Positions 36,898-48,899 of a DNA stretch of 64,000 nucleotides are shown in pieces (the first letter of the stretch is position 1; every line of letters starts with the position of its first letter). The stretch is from Terebella lapidaria. Lineage: Eukaryota > Annelida > Polychaeta > Terebellida > Terebellidae. The position numbers and the translations under genes are program-made. The stretch spans positions 8,482,181 to 8,546,180 of the forward strand of contig OX424570.1 of assembly GCA_949152475.1 (NCBI GenBank), in the 5' to 3' direction. The notes below the pieces were generated by a model. That model was not told the origin of the DNA and searched no databases. It saw nothing but the letters and a program-made list of their open reading frames with translations.

Positions 36898-37727
36898 CCC
36901 CCGGGTTATCAGAAATATCAGCAATCACCAGCTGGCAGCACTGCTTTATCAGTCTTATGACGTCATTTTACTGTTTTTGCTGGCGTTATCAATATAAACG
37001 TAATTTTCCCGCCAAATATTCCATGGGGTCTATTTCGGATTTCTAAATTATTTTCATAGGTTGTTGGGCAGTTGTATACTAATTCCATCAGGTGTACAGT
37101 AGAAACAACTACATTTAACACACTGTCTGCCCCTGACGACGCCAGTGTGTCTTTTGATAAAGTATTTGGTCAGGCTTTGTTTCTATTGCAAAATGTTGCA
37201 TTTTATGTTTGTTATTGGAATCATCAAAATTTGGCTATATTGGTGGTAATAGATTGATTTTTAAATTCATACCACTGAGCCGGTGTCACTGCTGGTGGAC
37301 GTCAGTTCTGTCCCCGAGGATACCATCAACTCAGTTGCATTTCGACTTGTGATTAGGTACTTATGTACTTGTCATATATCTATTCCATGGGGTCTGTTTC
37401 GGATTTCTAAATTATTTTCATAGGTTGTTGGGCAGTTGTATACTAATTCCATCAGGTGTACAGTAGAAACAACTACATTTACCACACTGTCTGCCCCTGA
37501 CGACGCCAGTGTGTCTTTTGATACAGTATTTGGTCAGGCTTTGTTTCTATTGCAAAATGTTGCATTTTATGTTTGTTATTGGAATCATCAAAATTTGGCT
37601 ATATTGGTGGTAATAGATTGATTCTTACATTCATTAATGATTACAGACGATATCTGTTTATGTTTTTGGCGCCGAAAAGGACTGATAGTACAATGCTGCC
37701 CTCTGTTGAATGATGTTTGATAACCCC
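36898..37727. mobile_element. Small TIR (MITE-like) element with internal 364-bp duplication
   Basis: It interrupts the M1/M2 junction of array unit 3. The ends are inverted: GGGTTATCAGAAATATC on the left and TGATAACCCCC on the right. Inside, 37017-37380 is repeated from 37381 to about 37635 at an exact 364-bp offset with few differences. Another piece of the same body is at 63661-63805. No transposase; superfamily not assigned. Confidence 0.6.
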
Positions 37728-40213
37728 CTATTAAGCAGCTGGAGGAAAATATACCCCTCTCCCCAGCCTAGAACTCAGAGGCAAGTTAGATTACTGTCAT
37801 TTCAGGTTTTACTGTCATTTCAGCTCATTATATGCTAGTCTACAAATTGAAGCAATGCTAAGAGCTACATATTCAGAAAATAAATAATAAAACATTACAT
37901 ATATTAGATAGTCTGTCAATATATACATTTGTTTATAGAACTTTTCTATTTTCCAAAGAACATTTAGTCCCGAATTGGTAGCAATTTTCTCACCGAAAAC
38001 TATGACATTTTCTCACTGAATTTGAGACCTGACTGAGTATTACAATTAACATCCATGGCGTCGTAACTGGAAATAAATTCAATCAGAATACACGCCTGAA
38101 TACACTCAATTCGAATGATTTCCGAGTTTAATTCGATGCATACCATGGAACATGATCAGTATTCAAATAATTGAGTTGGTTATCATGATAGCAGTTGATC
38201 TGTGAGAAACCACAGCAATGTGCTCGCTGAGAGCATGTATGCCACGAATGTTGTAATAAAATGTTGAGATTATGTAATACTCTCTATTATTATTATGTAA
38301 AAATATGTGTGAACCAATTTTGTTTCAGTACATTTGGATTTTAAGGCGCCATAGAGTGCAAGTAATATTTGCTTCTATTATCTGTCTGGTTGTTATTTCA
38401 ACTGCCATGTACTAGGTAAGTATTCCTTGCCTCAATACCTAGCACTTTTGTGCTGTGTGGCAAATGAAGCCGTTGAAGACGTTTCCTGTTGAATACAGTA
38501 CCAACACAATGATATCTTGTCAATATCATTGAAATTGAGAAATTTGAATTGTAATTGGCAAATGACATTCACCTTCTTATACGATACCTCAATGATGCAT
38601 GTATTTTCTGTCCAACACGGTATGGCACTGGAAAGAACACAACCCAGTAGGTCCTACCATTGTATGCACACATACATACCTAATTACCACACCTTAAGGT
38701 AACAAATTAGGACACATTTCTTTGCATAGCTGTCGAAAACTAATTGAAATAGGCGGCGAAAGTATCATTGTGACAGTATGGTTAATCACCTGTGATATAG
38801 TGATATCACCAATTCGCCCATGCTCCAAACCTGGGCGTGAAAGCTGATAGTTCAGTTTTCCTCAAGGTTACATGGATGCTAAGCGATTACTAGCACGTCA
38901 GCGCCTTCTGTGCAAGTTTTCTTCTGAGAACAGCTGATGCTGCTATATGCGATGCTGATGTCATGATATATCGTTACGCATTCTACCCAAGTACGTTCTG
39001 TTGCCGGGTTCGGCTTCGAATAGAGTGCCGAGCACTCCCGAAGTGTGACGTCATTTTTGGTTCTAAGCATGTGTACATGCAGCCTTTGTTCCAAGTGAGC
39101 ATTACCATTGATTTTGAGTTGTTTAGAAGCAAAGAGTCGGTCTAAATCTTTTGTTATTCAAATACTCTTTGTCATGACTTCGGCTCTCTACATGTATAAC
39201 AACGAATTCTATGAGTGCCATGGGCTGACCCTTCGCGCGTGATGATTGCTGCAGTTCACTTGGTGTTGAGGGATACACCATTGATTGTCATGAATAGGTG
39301 CTGTGAGTGTCAGGATAACGCCTAGGTGCCGAGGTCAATATTGCCTGATTATGACCGTGGGCCATTATTGTTGTACGGTTAACACGCATAATGACACGAA
39401 TCTTATGTCTCCTTACAAGGGTATTATAGACGTGACTACAGAAACTTCAGACAATGCTGTCGCGTGATGGACATGGTGTCTTTGCAACTGTGGGCGTCTC
39501 TGCACATGATTTCAGGATTCCTTTGCAATTATATAAGAGACGATCGAAGAACATTCACACTGGAGGCGCGAAGGACGAAATCATTGTATGATTGAGTACT
39601 GTTGTGTCAAACATGGCGGATACATGCAAGTATCCTCCCTCGTGGTTATGGTATAGTGATGATACAGATCACGTTCTTTAGTTACCGGACCTATGGTCTA
39701 TCAGTCCTCTGATCTCGAGCATTCCGAAGTTCGTGGATGATGCTGGCATTGACAAACAACAAGACAGAAATATCATTGTCTGGGGATCAGGGAATGACCT
39801 CGCCCGTTCTGATATATTCGATTAATTTGACGCGCTTTTCATCCTCCATGATTCTTTGTCTTAGCTTTTATCTGTGGGTTGTAATGTCGCTTGAAATGTC
39901 AGGATTTTCAGACAATTCTGAGCTTTTCACGGTCTCAGATGGGATGTCTGTCTCTATCTTGTCCATTCGCTTGCTTGGTACTGGAGTGTACTATGCCTCC
40001 CTTTTTGGCTGTCTCGATTGATTGTCTGGTCTATGGTAAACTAGTTGAGACAGGACAGGCACTCGTCTATTGAATGAGGGAGTGGTCTGAACGGTCACGT
40101 GGTGGCGGGAATGGAAACAATAATGTCAAATTTTGTGTTGCTCACTCCTTGATATATACAAAATAAACAACTGAGCGATATCATGTCTCGAAAATATATG
40201 TCATGTTTTGACC

Positions 40214-40960
40214 AGTAGTTAGGGGGGCACTTTAGGCAGGTTTTTCCAGGTTTCGGTTTCGGGGGTTTTCCCATGGTTATATGACGTCACTTCCGGTTTC
40301 TGTTTCGGTGGTTATATGACGTCACTTTCGGTTTCGGGGTTTTTCCCGTGGTTATATGACGTCACTTTCGGTTTCGGTGGTTATATGACGTCGCTTTTGG
40401 TTTCGGTGGTTATATGACGTAATAGGTGGTTATATGACGTAATAGATGACGTAATAGGTTTTTATAGGATGTGATAGGTGGTTATATGGTGGTTATATGA
40501 TGTAATAGATGGTTATGGTGTACATAATAGGCCTAGATGTGGTTATAGGACATAATTGGTTATGCAATAGGCACTATAGATGGTTTTGCAACATCAGTTT
40601 CGTTTTCTACATTCATAGATTGTGTGATAAGTGACTCAATAGGTGATGATTGGCTCAATAGGTGATGTAATAGGCCTAGGTGATGCAATGGGGTTATGAC
40701 AAGGTCATGTGGTTGGGTTGGTTACAGTTGGGTATGTGATAGGTTACATATATGGGTTGTAATCAGGTTGTAATAGGTGATTAAGTAATAGGGGCTTGCA
40801 CAATAGGCCAGGTAATCATGACGTCACCAGCATCCCCCTTTTGAATGGACCAATCAGAGCCCCGGAATGCATGTGTGCATGTTCAGACAAGTCCCCCACG
40901 CTCATTAAATGACGTCACTACCGTCCCCCATTCGAAAGGACCAATCAGAATCGAGCATTT
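40214..40960. repeat. Left inverted terminal repeat of the Polinton-related element
   Basis: The outer ~180 bp is nearly identical to the inverse of 51640-51822. It contains several TTATATGACGTCAC modules, then ~20-bp minisatellite steps (GGTTATATGACGTAATA). The inner end has two GACCAATCAGA CCAAT boxes (near 40849 and 40940) shared with the right repeat. Confidence 0.8.
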
Positions 40961-40982
40961 CAAAGGAGAAAACTATATAAGT
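40940..40982 (+). promoter_or_regulatory. CCAAT/TATA promoter of the element's gene block
   Basis: CCAATCAGAA at 40941 is followed by TATATAA at 40974-40980, about 55 bp before the first ATG of the block (41034). The spacing fits an RNA polymerase II core promoter located at the inner edge of the terminal repeat. Confidence 0.5.
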
Positions 40983-41033
40983 CTTTGTACTGAGCTCTTT
41001 CCTCATTCGCATTTCGGACGCCGAAGGATCAAC

Positions 41034-41228
41034 ATGCCCCTCAAGCCGTACCTTCCCGCAGTGGATGCCTGGAAGAAATATCAACAGGAAAAGAAAGAAA
41101 AAAAGAGCCACACTGTCAATGAAAAGGCGGACAAGACAGAAAAAGTAGGGGTAAAGTTAGTCACACCAACACAACAGACTGTGGAACGGGCCAAGTTGCT
41201 GATCAAGCAAGGGAAGACATCATTTTGA
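41034..41228 (+). CDS. Small basic protein of the Polinton-related element
   Basis: A 64-residue frame from the first ATG after the TATA box. It is lysine-rich in the middle (KKYQQEKKEKK) with a predicted helix, and I find no match to a known family. It lies 94 bp upstream of the ATPase frame in the same orientation. Only its context suggests it belongs to the element. Confidence 0.45.
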   Translation: MPLKPYLPAVDAWKKYQQEKKEKKSHTVNEKADKTEKVGVKLVTPTQQTVERAKLLIKQGKTSF

Positions 41229-41321
41229 AGTACACAACTGCTGTTCCCGTTCCTGAAGAGTGTAAAAGTGGCGATATCAGCTAGAGACTGTCATTCGAAG
41301 AAGAGACGTTGAAGAGGCAAC

Positions 41322-42719
41322 ATGAATTCTTGTGCTCTCTGCCACAAGACATATAATTGGAAGCAAGACCTGAAAAGACATCAAAAATTGCACCATATGG
41401 ATTATCCATCGCAGCCTCAGCCACAGCCTCAGCCTTGGCAGCCTCAGCCTTGGCAGCCTCAGCCTCAGCCACAGCCTCAGCCTCAGCCTAGGCAGCCTCA
41501 GCCTCAGCCACAGCCTCAGCCTCAGCCTTGGCAGCCTCAGCCTCAGCCTCAGCCTCAGGCTTGGCAGCCTCAGCCTCAGCCACAGCCACAGCCTCAGCCT
41601 CAGCCACAGCCACAGCCTCAGCCTCAGCCTCAGCCTTGGCAGCCTCAGCCTCAGCCACAGCCTCAGCCTCAGCCTCAGGCTTGGCAGCCTCAGCCTCAGG
41701 CTTGGCAGCCTCAGCCTCAGCCTCAGACTCAGCCTCAGCAGCCTCAGCCTCAGCCACAGCCTCAGCCTCAGCCTCAGCCACAGGCTTGGCAGCCTCAGCC
41801 TCAGCCACAGCAGCAAAAGCACTGGTCCGTCAATTATATGGATCCCCTGGTATTTCAACACCCCTTCACCCTGAACGTGTCAGGACCTACTGGGTGTGGG
41901 AAGACGGCTTGGGTAAAATCCCTCTTGGAGTCTGGTCAAATATTCCCCGCCCCTACCAGGATCATATGGCTGTACAAGAGATGGCAACCCCTCTATGACA
42001 TCATAAGGTCTAGTGTGCAGCCTCCTGTGCAGTTCATACAGGGGATACCTATCAATCTGGATTCCGATGACTTCGTCTCACCTACGGACAATAACGTCAT
42101 CGTCCTGGACGACCTCATGTCTATTTCCGCCAAGGATCCGAGAATCACGGACTTGTTCACGGAAGGGAGCCACCACCGGAACCTGAGCGTCATTTGCTTG
42201 AACCAGAACCTCTACTACAGCAAGGACCCGACTCAGAGGAGAAACTGTCATTATCTGACTCTGTTCAGAAACCCTATCGATCAGCAGCAAATCATGACCC
42301 TGGCCAGGCAAATGTATCCCGCCTGCCCCCAAAAGTTTCTTCAAGAGTTCGACAGAGCAACCGTCAAGCCCTACGGACATGTAGTCGTGGACCTGAAGCC
42401 GACAACGCGGGAAGATAAACGCCTGAGACCGAACCCCCTTTCGAGTCAGTCTAATGAGAGTCCAGCCCCGGACCAGCCCGCATCATCCCAAAGTATCACA
42501 AAATTCGTGGGATGGCAGTCGGACAAGACAGCGAAATGTTTCAGCTGCGGAGCCCTGTTTCCGAGTAACTACGAGCTACAAATGCATTCGCTGAGATGTC
42601 CCGCACACGATGAGGAGTCGTCGGAAGACGAGTTCCCCAGAAAAATGGACGAAAGCGCCTTCAAACGCATGCTGAAGTCTGTTCAGGGCGAAATTGAGGA
42701 AAAAGAAGTGCCGGAGTAG
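41322..42719 (+). CDS. Packaging-type ATPase with zinc fingers and PQ-rich linker (fossil element)
   Basis: A 465-residue frame. The order is a C2H2 finger (CALCHKTY...RHQKLHH), a long Pro-Gln-Trp repeat (encoded 41410-41815), a P-loop ATPase (GPTGCGKT, Walker B-like NVIVLDDLM, then TEGSHHRNLSVICLNQN) and a second C2H2-like finger (CFSCGALF...HSLRC). The ATPase matches the A32/FtsK-HerA-like packaging ATPases of Polintons and related double-stranded DNA viruses, which drive DNA into capsids. The fused fingers and linker are unusual. It is part of an element that lacks most of the expected gene set. Confidence 0.7.
   Translation: MNSCALCHKTYNWKQDLKRHQKLHHMDYPSQPQPQPQPWQPQPWQPQPQPQPQPQPRQPQPQPQPQPQPWQPQPQPQPQAWQPQPQPQPQPQPQPQPQPQPQPQPWQPQPQPQPQPQPQAWQPQPQAWQPQPQPQTQPQQPQPQPQPQPQPQPQAWQPQPQPQQQKHWSVNYMDPLVFQHPFTLNVSGPTGCGKTAWVKSLLESGQIFPAPTRIIWLYKRWQPLYDIIRSSVQPPVQFIQGIPINLDSDDFVSPTDNNVIVLDDLMSISAKDPRITDLFTEGSHHRNLSVICLNQNLYYSKDPTQRRNCHYLTLFRNPIDQQQIMTLARQMYPACPQKFLQEFDRATVKPYGHVVVDLKPTTREDKRLRPNPLSSQSNESPAPDQPASSQSITKFVGWQSDKTAKCFSCGALFPSNYELQMHSLRCPAHDEESSEDEFPRKMDESAFKRMLKSVQGEIEEKEVPE
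41410..41815. repeat. CAGCCT hexanucleotide minisatellite coding Pro-Gln
   Basis: About 400 bp of CAGCCTCAGCCACAG/CTTGGCAG permutations in frame with the ATPase, coding PQ and WQ dipeptides. The open Ala/Glu-rich and Leu/Arg-rich frames in other readings are by-products of the repeat. Confidence 0.9.
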
Positions 42720-42746
42720 GAGGTCGCGCAAAAAACGAAAGAAGAA

Positions 42747-43271
42747 TTGATTAATGCCTACCAGAGAGTGGCGAATTGCATCCATCTGCTCCAGAGAAGT
42801 CGGATTCATGCCGAAATTGAAAAGGCAGTTGAAGAATACAGAGCGCGAGGTGCTACATTCAAAGATGCGCTCAACATGGCTATCATGATGAAACATGACT
42901 GGTTCGATCAAGTCGTAAGCTGGTTCCAAAATGGATGCAAGGGAGTCCAGGACCATGACATATGCGAAACGGCCTTCAAGTACCTGCTGCATCGCGTCAT
43001 GGAATATACACCCGAGTTGCCCGAAGATGAGGTGAAACTGGAAATGAAGACGGGGTTGATGGAAATGTACAAAACCATGGTAAAGATGAACCATTTGTTG
43101 CAAAGAAGCATGATCCACACAGAAATCATGAAAGTTGTGGAAAAATATATGGGACGGGGAGCCAACTTCGAGGAAGCCCTTAATTTGTCCATGGAGAAAC
43201 TCAATCATCTCTTCGACGATATCGTTCAGCCGGAAGAAGAGGACTCCATGGATGAGGACATTGAATATTAA
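42747..43271 (+). CDS. Two-fold repeat helical protein of the element
   Basis: An open frame of about 174 residues with no ATG at its start; its beginning is uncertain. Two homologous halves can be seen: LLQRSRIHAEIEKAVEEY with GATFKDALNMA, and LLQRSMIHTEIMKVVEKY with GANFEEALNLS. It is rich in charged residues and ends in an acidic tail. No known family was recognised. An AATAAA (43402-43407) after it would serve as poly(A) signal for the block. Confidence 0.45.
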   Translation: MINAYQRVANCIHLLQRSRIHAEIEKAVEEYRARGATFKDALNMAIMMKHDWFDQVVSWFQNGCKGVQDHDICETAFKYLLHRVMEYTPELPEDEVKLEMKTGLMEMYKTMVKMNHLLQRSMIHTEIMKVVEKYMGRGANFEEALNLSMEKLNHLFDDIVQPEEEDSMDEDIEY

Positions 43272-45282
43272 GAAACCCTACCCCATATCTGCCATGATAA
43301 CTGTATATTGTGCATGCGTAGTTTAGCGAACAAAAATACAAAATTGCGAAAAACTAAAAAAAAAAAAAGTGTGTAGAAATTGTAAATATTGTGTGCTGTG
43401 AAATAAAAACTGGAAAAATTACTCGTTTTCTTCATGTATGATATGTTTTACATGTTTTCTTCGCGTTAGATAAAGCATATATAAATGAAGCACGTTGGAT
43501 AATAATGCACGCTCAATGTGATATAAACTGTAAAATAACTTACAATGAAGACGCCATAATCACTAACCATAAATACAAAAATGAAGACCGTCTCTGAATT
43601 ATGGGACAACGCATACAAAGAAAAGTCTTGCGCGATAGCACAACGTGTATCAGTTTTAAAACTTTCCCGAGGCGTAGAATCGCCTCTAACTAATCCCCCC
43701 CACCACCTATACTATCACCGCCGTGTATCACTCTGCCCACACCCAATGCCGCGTGTATTCGCGCTGACACAGGTTCCACAAGTCCGCCCCTCCCCCCCCC
43801 CCCCCCGCACGCTTTTCTCCGATGAACATACATGCTCGCAAATTAATTTTTCAGACCATAATATATAACTGGTTCAAATTATCAGTCAAAATCCTTATAT
43901 GCTATTTTCGATCAATATTTTACACCTCGAAGGATAAATGCGCGACCTGCGTTATTATTACCAATGATTAATAATGATATAGCGCAGAAGGAGAACAAAC
44001 CATTAAGATTCAGAAATACCCACCATTTTTTTGTGTAGCACAGTAAATATTGCAGCATTGAATATTACTAAATTATTTTTATCAAACCCAATATGGGGAA
44101 AAAGGACTAGAAATAGCATTTGAGCAAGCAATATTATATTAAAGAAGAATTTTGAAGTATTTAATCAAATTTTAGGATGCCAAATGACAAAGTTAAATTA
44201 CACAATTTTACGCGTCACCGTTCATATAGAAATATACATTAACAAATCTGCTAACTATTTTTCCAACAATTGCCACATACCCAAGTCTATGAGCCGAGCC
44301 TTACTTTTTTAGATTTCCCCCTCAAAACCATACAATGGATTTTTGAAGTTGACTCTGCTGTGAGAACTGAACAACAAATCCATCATGGCCACAGGTTCAC
44401 TTCCAAGGGGACTACTTTTTTAACCCTTGTACACCTATGGAATATTCATTCATTGTCTGGAAGGGGAAGATGTATGACAAATAAGTTGAATAAGTGAGAA
44501 CAAGCAGATATACTTTGTTTACAGGAATCTTGTGTGCCACATGCTACAGGCACCTGCCTGGACTGTGTGTGCAGTCATGTGTAACACACCTGCAAGGTGC
44601 ACACTGCTTTCCTCATGTTCATAGAAGCTCAAATACTAGTACATGATGTGCATGTCAAGAACAAGTCAGTATACTGCTCAAGCTGTCATATTAATCTGCA
44701 ATACTGAGGTTAAATACTACTAATAAATAACTGAATACACAACATATTTTCAGAACATATATATTTTTTATTATTAATATTGTAAATGGTTCAATTCTGC
44801 CATGCCAACACATACAAGAACATGTACAAGTGGAATTTATAAAAGTGATTAATTAAAAATTTTTATTTACAAAATTCAGTAAATTAATATACCTAGTATT
44901 ACCTACCAAGCATGAAACACAAGTATTAAAACCATCGTTAATTTAATTCTTGATTACAAGTTCTTTGACATTAGTTTCATTTATTGATTCACTTTTATCA
45001 TAGGCACACACACTTATCCAATTGGTCAGTTCATTCTTTTCTCTATATTAGTTGCCAAGAAAGTGGCTCAGAATAACTGACATAAAAAATACCAGCATTT
45101 GTACATAACCATAATGACAATATGCTAGGTCATGATGTAATCAGGCTGTTTCTCAATAAATGTATTTACCATATATGTTCAATATTTCAATAGTTTCCTG
45201 TATAATAGAAAAACAGTACTGAAATGCTCATATGAAAATTGTATACTGGAAATTCAATAATGAGAGAGATAATAATCATCAT
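43272..45282. other. Element interior, AT-rich, no gene recognised
   Basis: After the poly(A) signal at 43402 the sequence is AT-rich, with a 15-nt C run (43792-43806). I see no supported coding region. Where the original element body ends and later insertions begin is not clear. Confidence 0.4.
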
Positions 45283-46062
45283 GTCCTGTGACCTTGAAAA
45301 TCAAATCAAATGTCAAATTAAAGGTCTACAGAATATTCAGCATTTATCATTTGCTGTATGTCAACAATTGATTCCTAAGCTGTAAAGTCGATAATAAGCG
45401 AGATATCAGCCATTTTGTCCTGTGACCTTGAAAATGAGGTCAAAGGTCAAATTCAAGGTCATGACAATATTTAGCATATATCATTTCCTATATGTCCACA
45501 ATTGATTCCTAGTCTCTAATTTCAATATTAAGTGAGATATTAGGCTTGATGTGTCCCATTATAAAGCATAGGAGAATTTAACATGGGAAAGTCCCATTTG
45601 GGCCGAGTTTGGGCCCAAAATGGCCCACTTCGAGCGATTCAAGGGCAACGAAATTTATACATGTCACAGAGGTACATATGAGGAGTGTTATGCATGAATA
45701 AGAAAAAAAGTTACTGAACAGATTTTGAGAAAACGACAGCCAAAGTCCAAAATTGGCCATTTTTCGACGAAAACGGCCGCCATTTTGAAATAATTGCGAA
45801 AATCAAAAAACTAAAAAATACCTCCCTCTCGAAATATTTTTAGGCATTTTTGTGCAAAATTTCAGAAAGATTCGATCGTAAACTTTAAAGATAAAAATGT
45901 AGACGGACGATGACGGACGCCGACGGACGACGACGGACGACGGACGCAACGCCACGGCAATAGGTTATCGGACCAAAGGTCCGGTAACCTGAAAATGTGG
46001 ACGGACGGCGCCGACGCTGACGACGACGCGGACCATAGGTCCGGTAACCTAAAAACATTGTC
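45283..46062 (-). repeat. TGACCT tandem-unit element, copy 2 (inverted, with head)
   Basis: On the minus strand the head reads AGGTTACCGGACCTATGGTC, a hairpin with a second GGTTACCGGACC/GGTCCGATAACC. GTCCGTCGTCCG repeats follow, then a body with AAAATGGCGGCC and GGGCCATTTTGGGC, then about two TGACCT units. This copy shows the 5' architecture missing from copy 1. It sits inside the Polinton-related element and is therefore younger than it. Confidence 0.7.
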
Positions 46063-48899
46063 ATTCAATTCAGCCTGTTTGCAAAAGTTCATGCAACTGC
46101 TGGAGGCATAGCATCCCAGGTCCAAACATGATATTGTCAGGCATTACATGGAAATACAAACTCTCCACATGATATCTAAACCAGATAATAATGTTCACAT
46201 CTCGGTATGCAAGCCACATTATATCTATGTAAATTAGTACTCACAGTATATCTGCAGCACAGAGTAGGTCTTTTAGCACATACATGTATCGACTTGCCAA
46301 TATGTCCAATTTGGGTAGATACACATGACACAGTTTTCTTCGTCGCTTCGGAGACGATGTTGCTAGTCAGACCCACAATTTCAATCTCTGTAGCAGCACA
46401 CACTTATCCAGCTAGTGAGTATATCCAACTGGGGATCCACTTCATGTGGCACCAATCAAACAGCTAAATCACATCACAGTGATTAGCTGTTATCAACATC
46501 ATCAATAATACGGGTAAAACACGTAGCAACACATCCATAATATCCATTCTGTCATCTGGTGACAGAATCTGTAATCTGGTGCTCTGGTGATTGCATGTGT
46601 TTACATGGCATGATGCAAGATGCAGGATTTAGAGACGTGGGTGGGGTTCATTGTCCTGGGGGGGGGGGGGCCTGAACACCCCCCTTCCCCTAATTGTCAT
46701 GTGGTAGATGCCTGCAAATAAAAAAGTAAAGTGAACATGTAATTTGTGAAATATTCATAAGTAAATTTTGGTTGTACAGTATGCTAGACTGGGTACATGT
46801 AGGATTGAAACCTGCAACCTCTGGCATGCCAGTGGAATATTGACACACAATTTTGACACACAAAACTTGACACACAATTTAAGTAGTGGCGGAATGACTG
46901 AAGTAGGAACCAATTATTCGTGTCATGGGAATCAAACCGAACAGGTACTCGTCTGTGATATTAGATAATTAGTTAGAAAGTTTTGGCTGTTTTCTATGCT
47001 GGTACTATGTTGTAGGAACTAAGTATCGGAAATAACGAGAAGTACAGTTAATTTCAACAGCATTTTCCATGGAGTCGATGAAGCTGTTGTAGTTTAATGT
47101 CAATATTTCATGACACATTTCGGGCCAATTTTTTGTCCATAACGAATGTTCAAATAGTGAAATATGAACCGAATAATAGCAATTTTGGATGCATCAACGA
47201 ATGATCCCTAAGTACTAGTTCTGGAAATAAATTTAAGACATACTAGTACCAGTAGATGGTCTACCCATATACTGTATGGTACTAATTCCGCAGCGTAACA
47301 GTCCTGTCTCAGAGATAGGACTAGTATGGTACCGGCAATTTAAATTATCAACAACATGTTCATTATTCAGTTCCTGTGCTTTTCTGTGTAAACAGACCGC
47401 CTGTCCTAATCAGTATCAATAATAAACAAACACTGTTTGTTGGTATAAAAAATAAACAAATACTAACCTGTTGCACTGGCCAAAATGTGTGCATGTCCCT
47501 GAGTTGACAGACCAAATTCTACAAATGGCTGGCATCGGACCTTCCCATGTGCCGGACATGGCAAATGATAGGGTTAACCACACACGTGACCCGCATATCA
47601 GTGTTGTTTACATGCTGGTCAGCTGTTGATGCACATGGGCTTGCATGTGATTTTTGTGACAAATGTTTACTTCCGATCGGTTCCGAGTCGGATTGAAGGG
47701 CAAAGCACATGTGTCTTGGAATGGGTTGCGTACGTGATATATTCACCTGCAGACGTTGACAGTTGTTGGATCGTTGTAACTCATTGGCGTATAACATTCC
47801 TGTATGTAAATCAGTCATTTTGGACTAGCTCAAGTGTTTTGATTGACGACAGTGCCTCAAAACTTTTTTGTTGTTTGGGAAATTCCTGGAAACATTCAAT
47901 GCGCCATCTGGCGAATAGAAGTCCTGAGTCATTCGTTGCCCAATTGCGTGTGCGGCAGCAATGCAAATAGTCCCAGATTATTCGGTATTGTGGCATTGAA
48001 GAAATGTTATTTATCTGTGTATTACTTGAATTTACTTAGAGCATCTCCATTACAGCTCGAAAAGTCGATTATTATACTATTATTATTCCTGTTATAATGA
48101 GGCACCGATCAGCTGTTGGGATGTGTAATGATACAATGACGTATCATCTTGATCACGTGATTTAGGAATACAAACATGCCGTTTTGCCAAAACTGTTTTG
48201 AAATGTTATCATTTGGATTGTGTTTTTACAACAAAATAACTTAACAACTGTTGTAATGGATATGTACAGATGAAGAATACATCCCAAGGATTAATAGTAA
48301 GTGCCACAAACTATGCATTGTCGCCTATTTCAATGCAGATTTGTTACAGCAATGTTGCCCCCAAAACGTGCTGAAAATGAAAAATGGCGGTTTTCTTGAA
48401 AATGCAGTGAGAACGATGACAATTTCTCACGTACCTATAGAGAAAGTCAAAAATGTAAGGCTCGGCTCGAATATTACACATATATAACTTTCTAAACACT
48501 GAGGTCCCTAGGGACCTGTCTTCACTCAGTTTGAGAACCGCTACGCGTAAAATTGGGTTTTGATCCGGATGGATCCAGACCCACATGGGTTACCAACATA
48601 TTTTTTAAATGTTGAGAACTGACTAATCTGCTACCACAACCTGAAATTTTAGACCTAGTATTACTCAATAATTCATAACAAATGACTCCTTTTTGGTGCG
48701 GTTCTGCCCTGAGCAAAAAATGGCTTCCAAGATGGTGGGTCTCACTGCATCTTAACTGCGTTGTCCCAAATTGAGATGGTAATGAAATGGTGTAACTCTA
48801 TGGACATTCCGGGGTTGATACGATACATATATTTATTGTAGAATTACTATTTTACCCCGGCTGGGTGCAACTATATACAGTCCGGTAGCGGGGGGAACT
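46063..48899. other. Element interior or later insertions, no gene recognised
   Basis: No supported coding region on either strand. A 13-nt G run lies at 46658-46670. Short frames (for example 47519-47970) show no domain, no codon structure and no splice partners. Confidence 0.35.

Larger units (their letters stand above)
35164..40077. repeat. Tandem array unit 3, interrupted twice
   Basis: M1 is split by the X-box element (35256-36601). A small TIR element sits between M1 and M2 (36898-37727). M2 is at about 37728-38330 and M3 from 38330 to 40077, parallel to unit 1 with moderate divergence. Confidence 0.65.

Noticed and set aside
41277-41861. Long antisense frame rich in Leu-Arg and another rich in Ala-Glu opposite the PQ tract
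   Set aside because: These are reading-frame shadows of the CAGCCT hexanucleotide repeat; no start, motif or context supports them.
46780-46870. tRNA-like or SINE-like B-box stretch
   Set aside because: Only a loose match (GATTGAAACCTGC); no A box at the right spacing and no poly-A or SINE tail.
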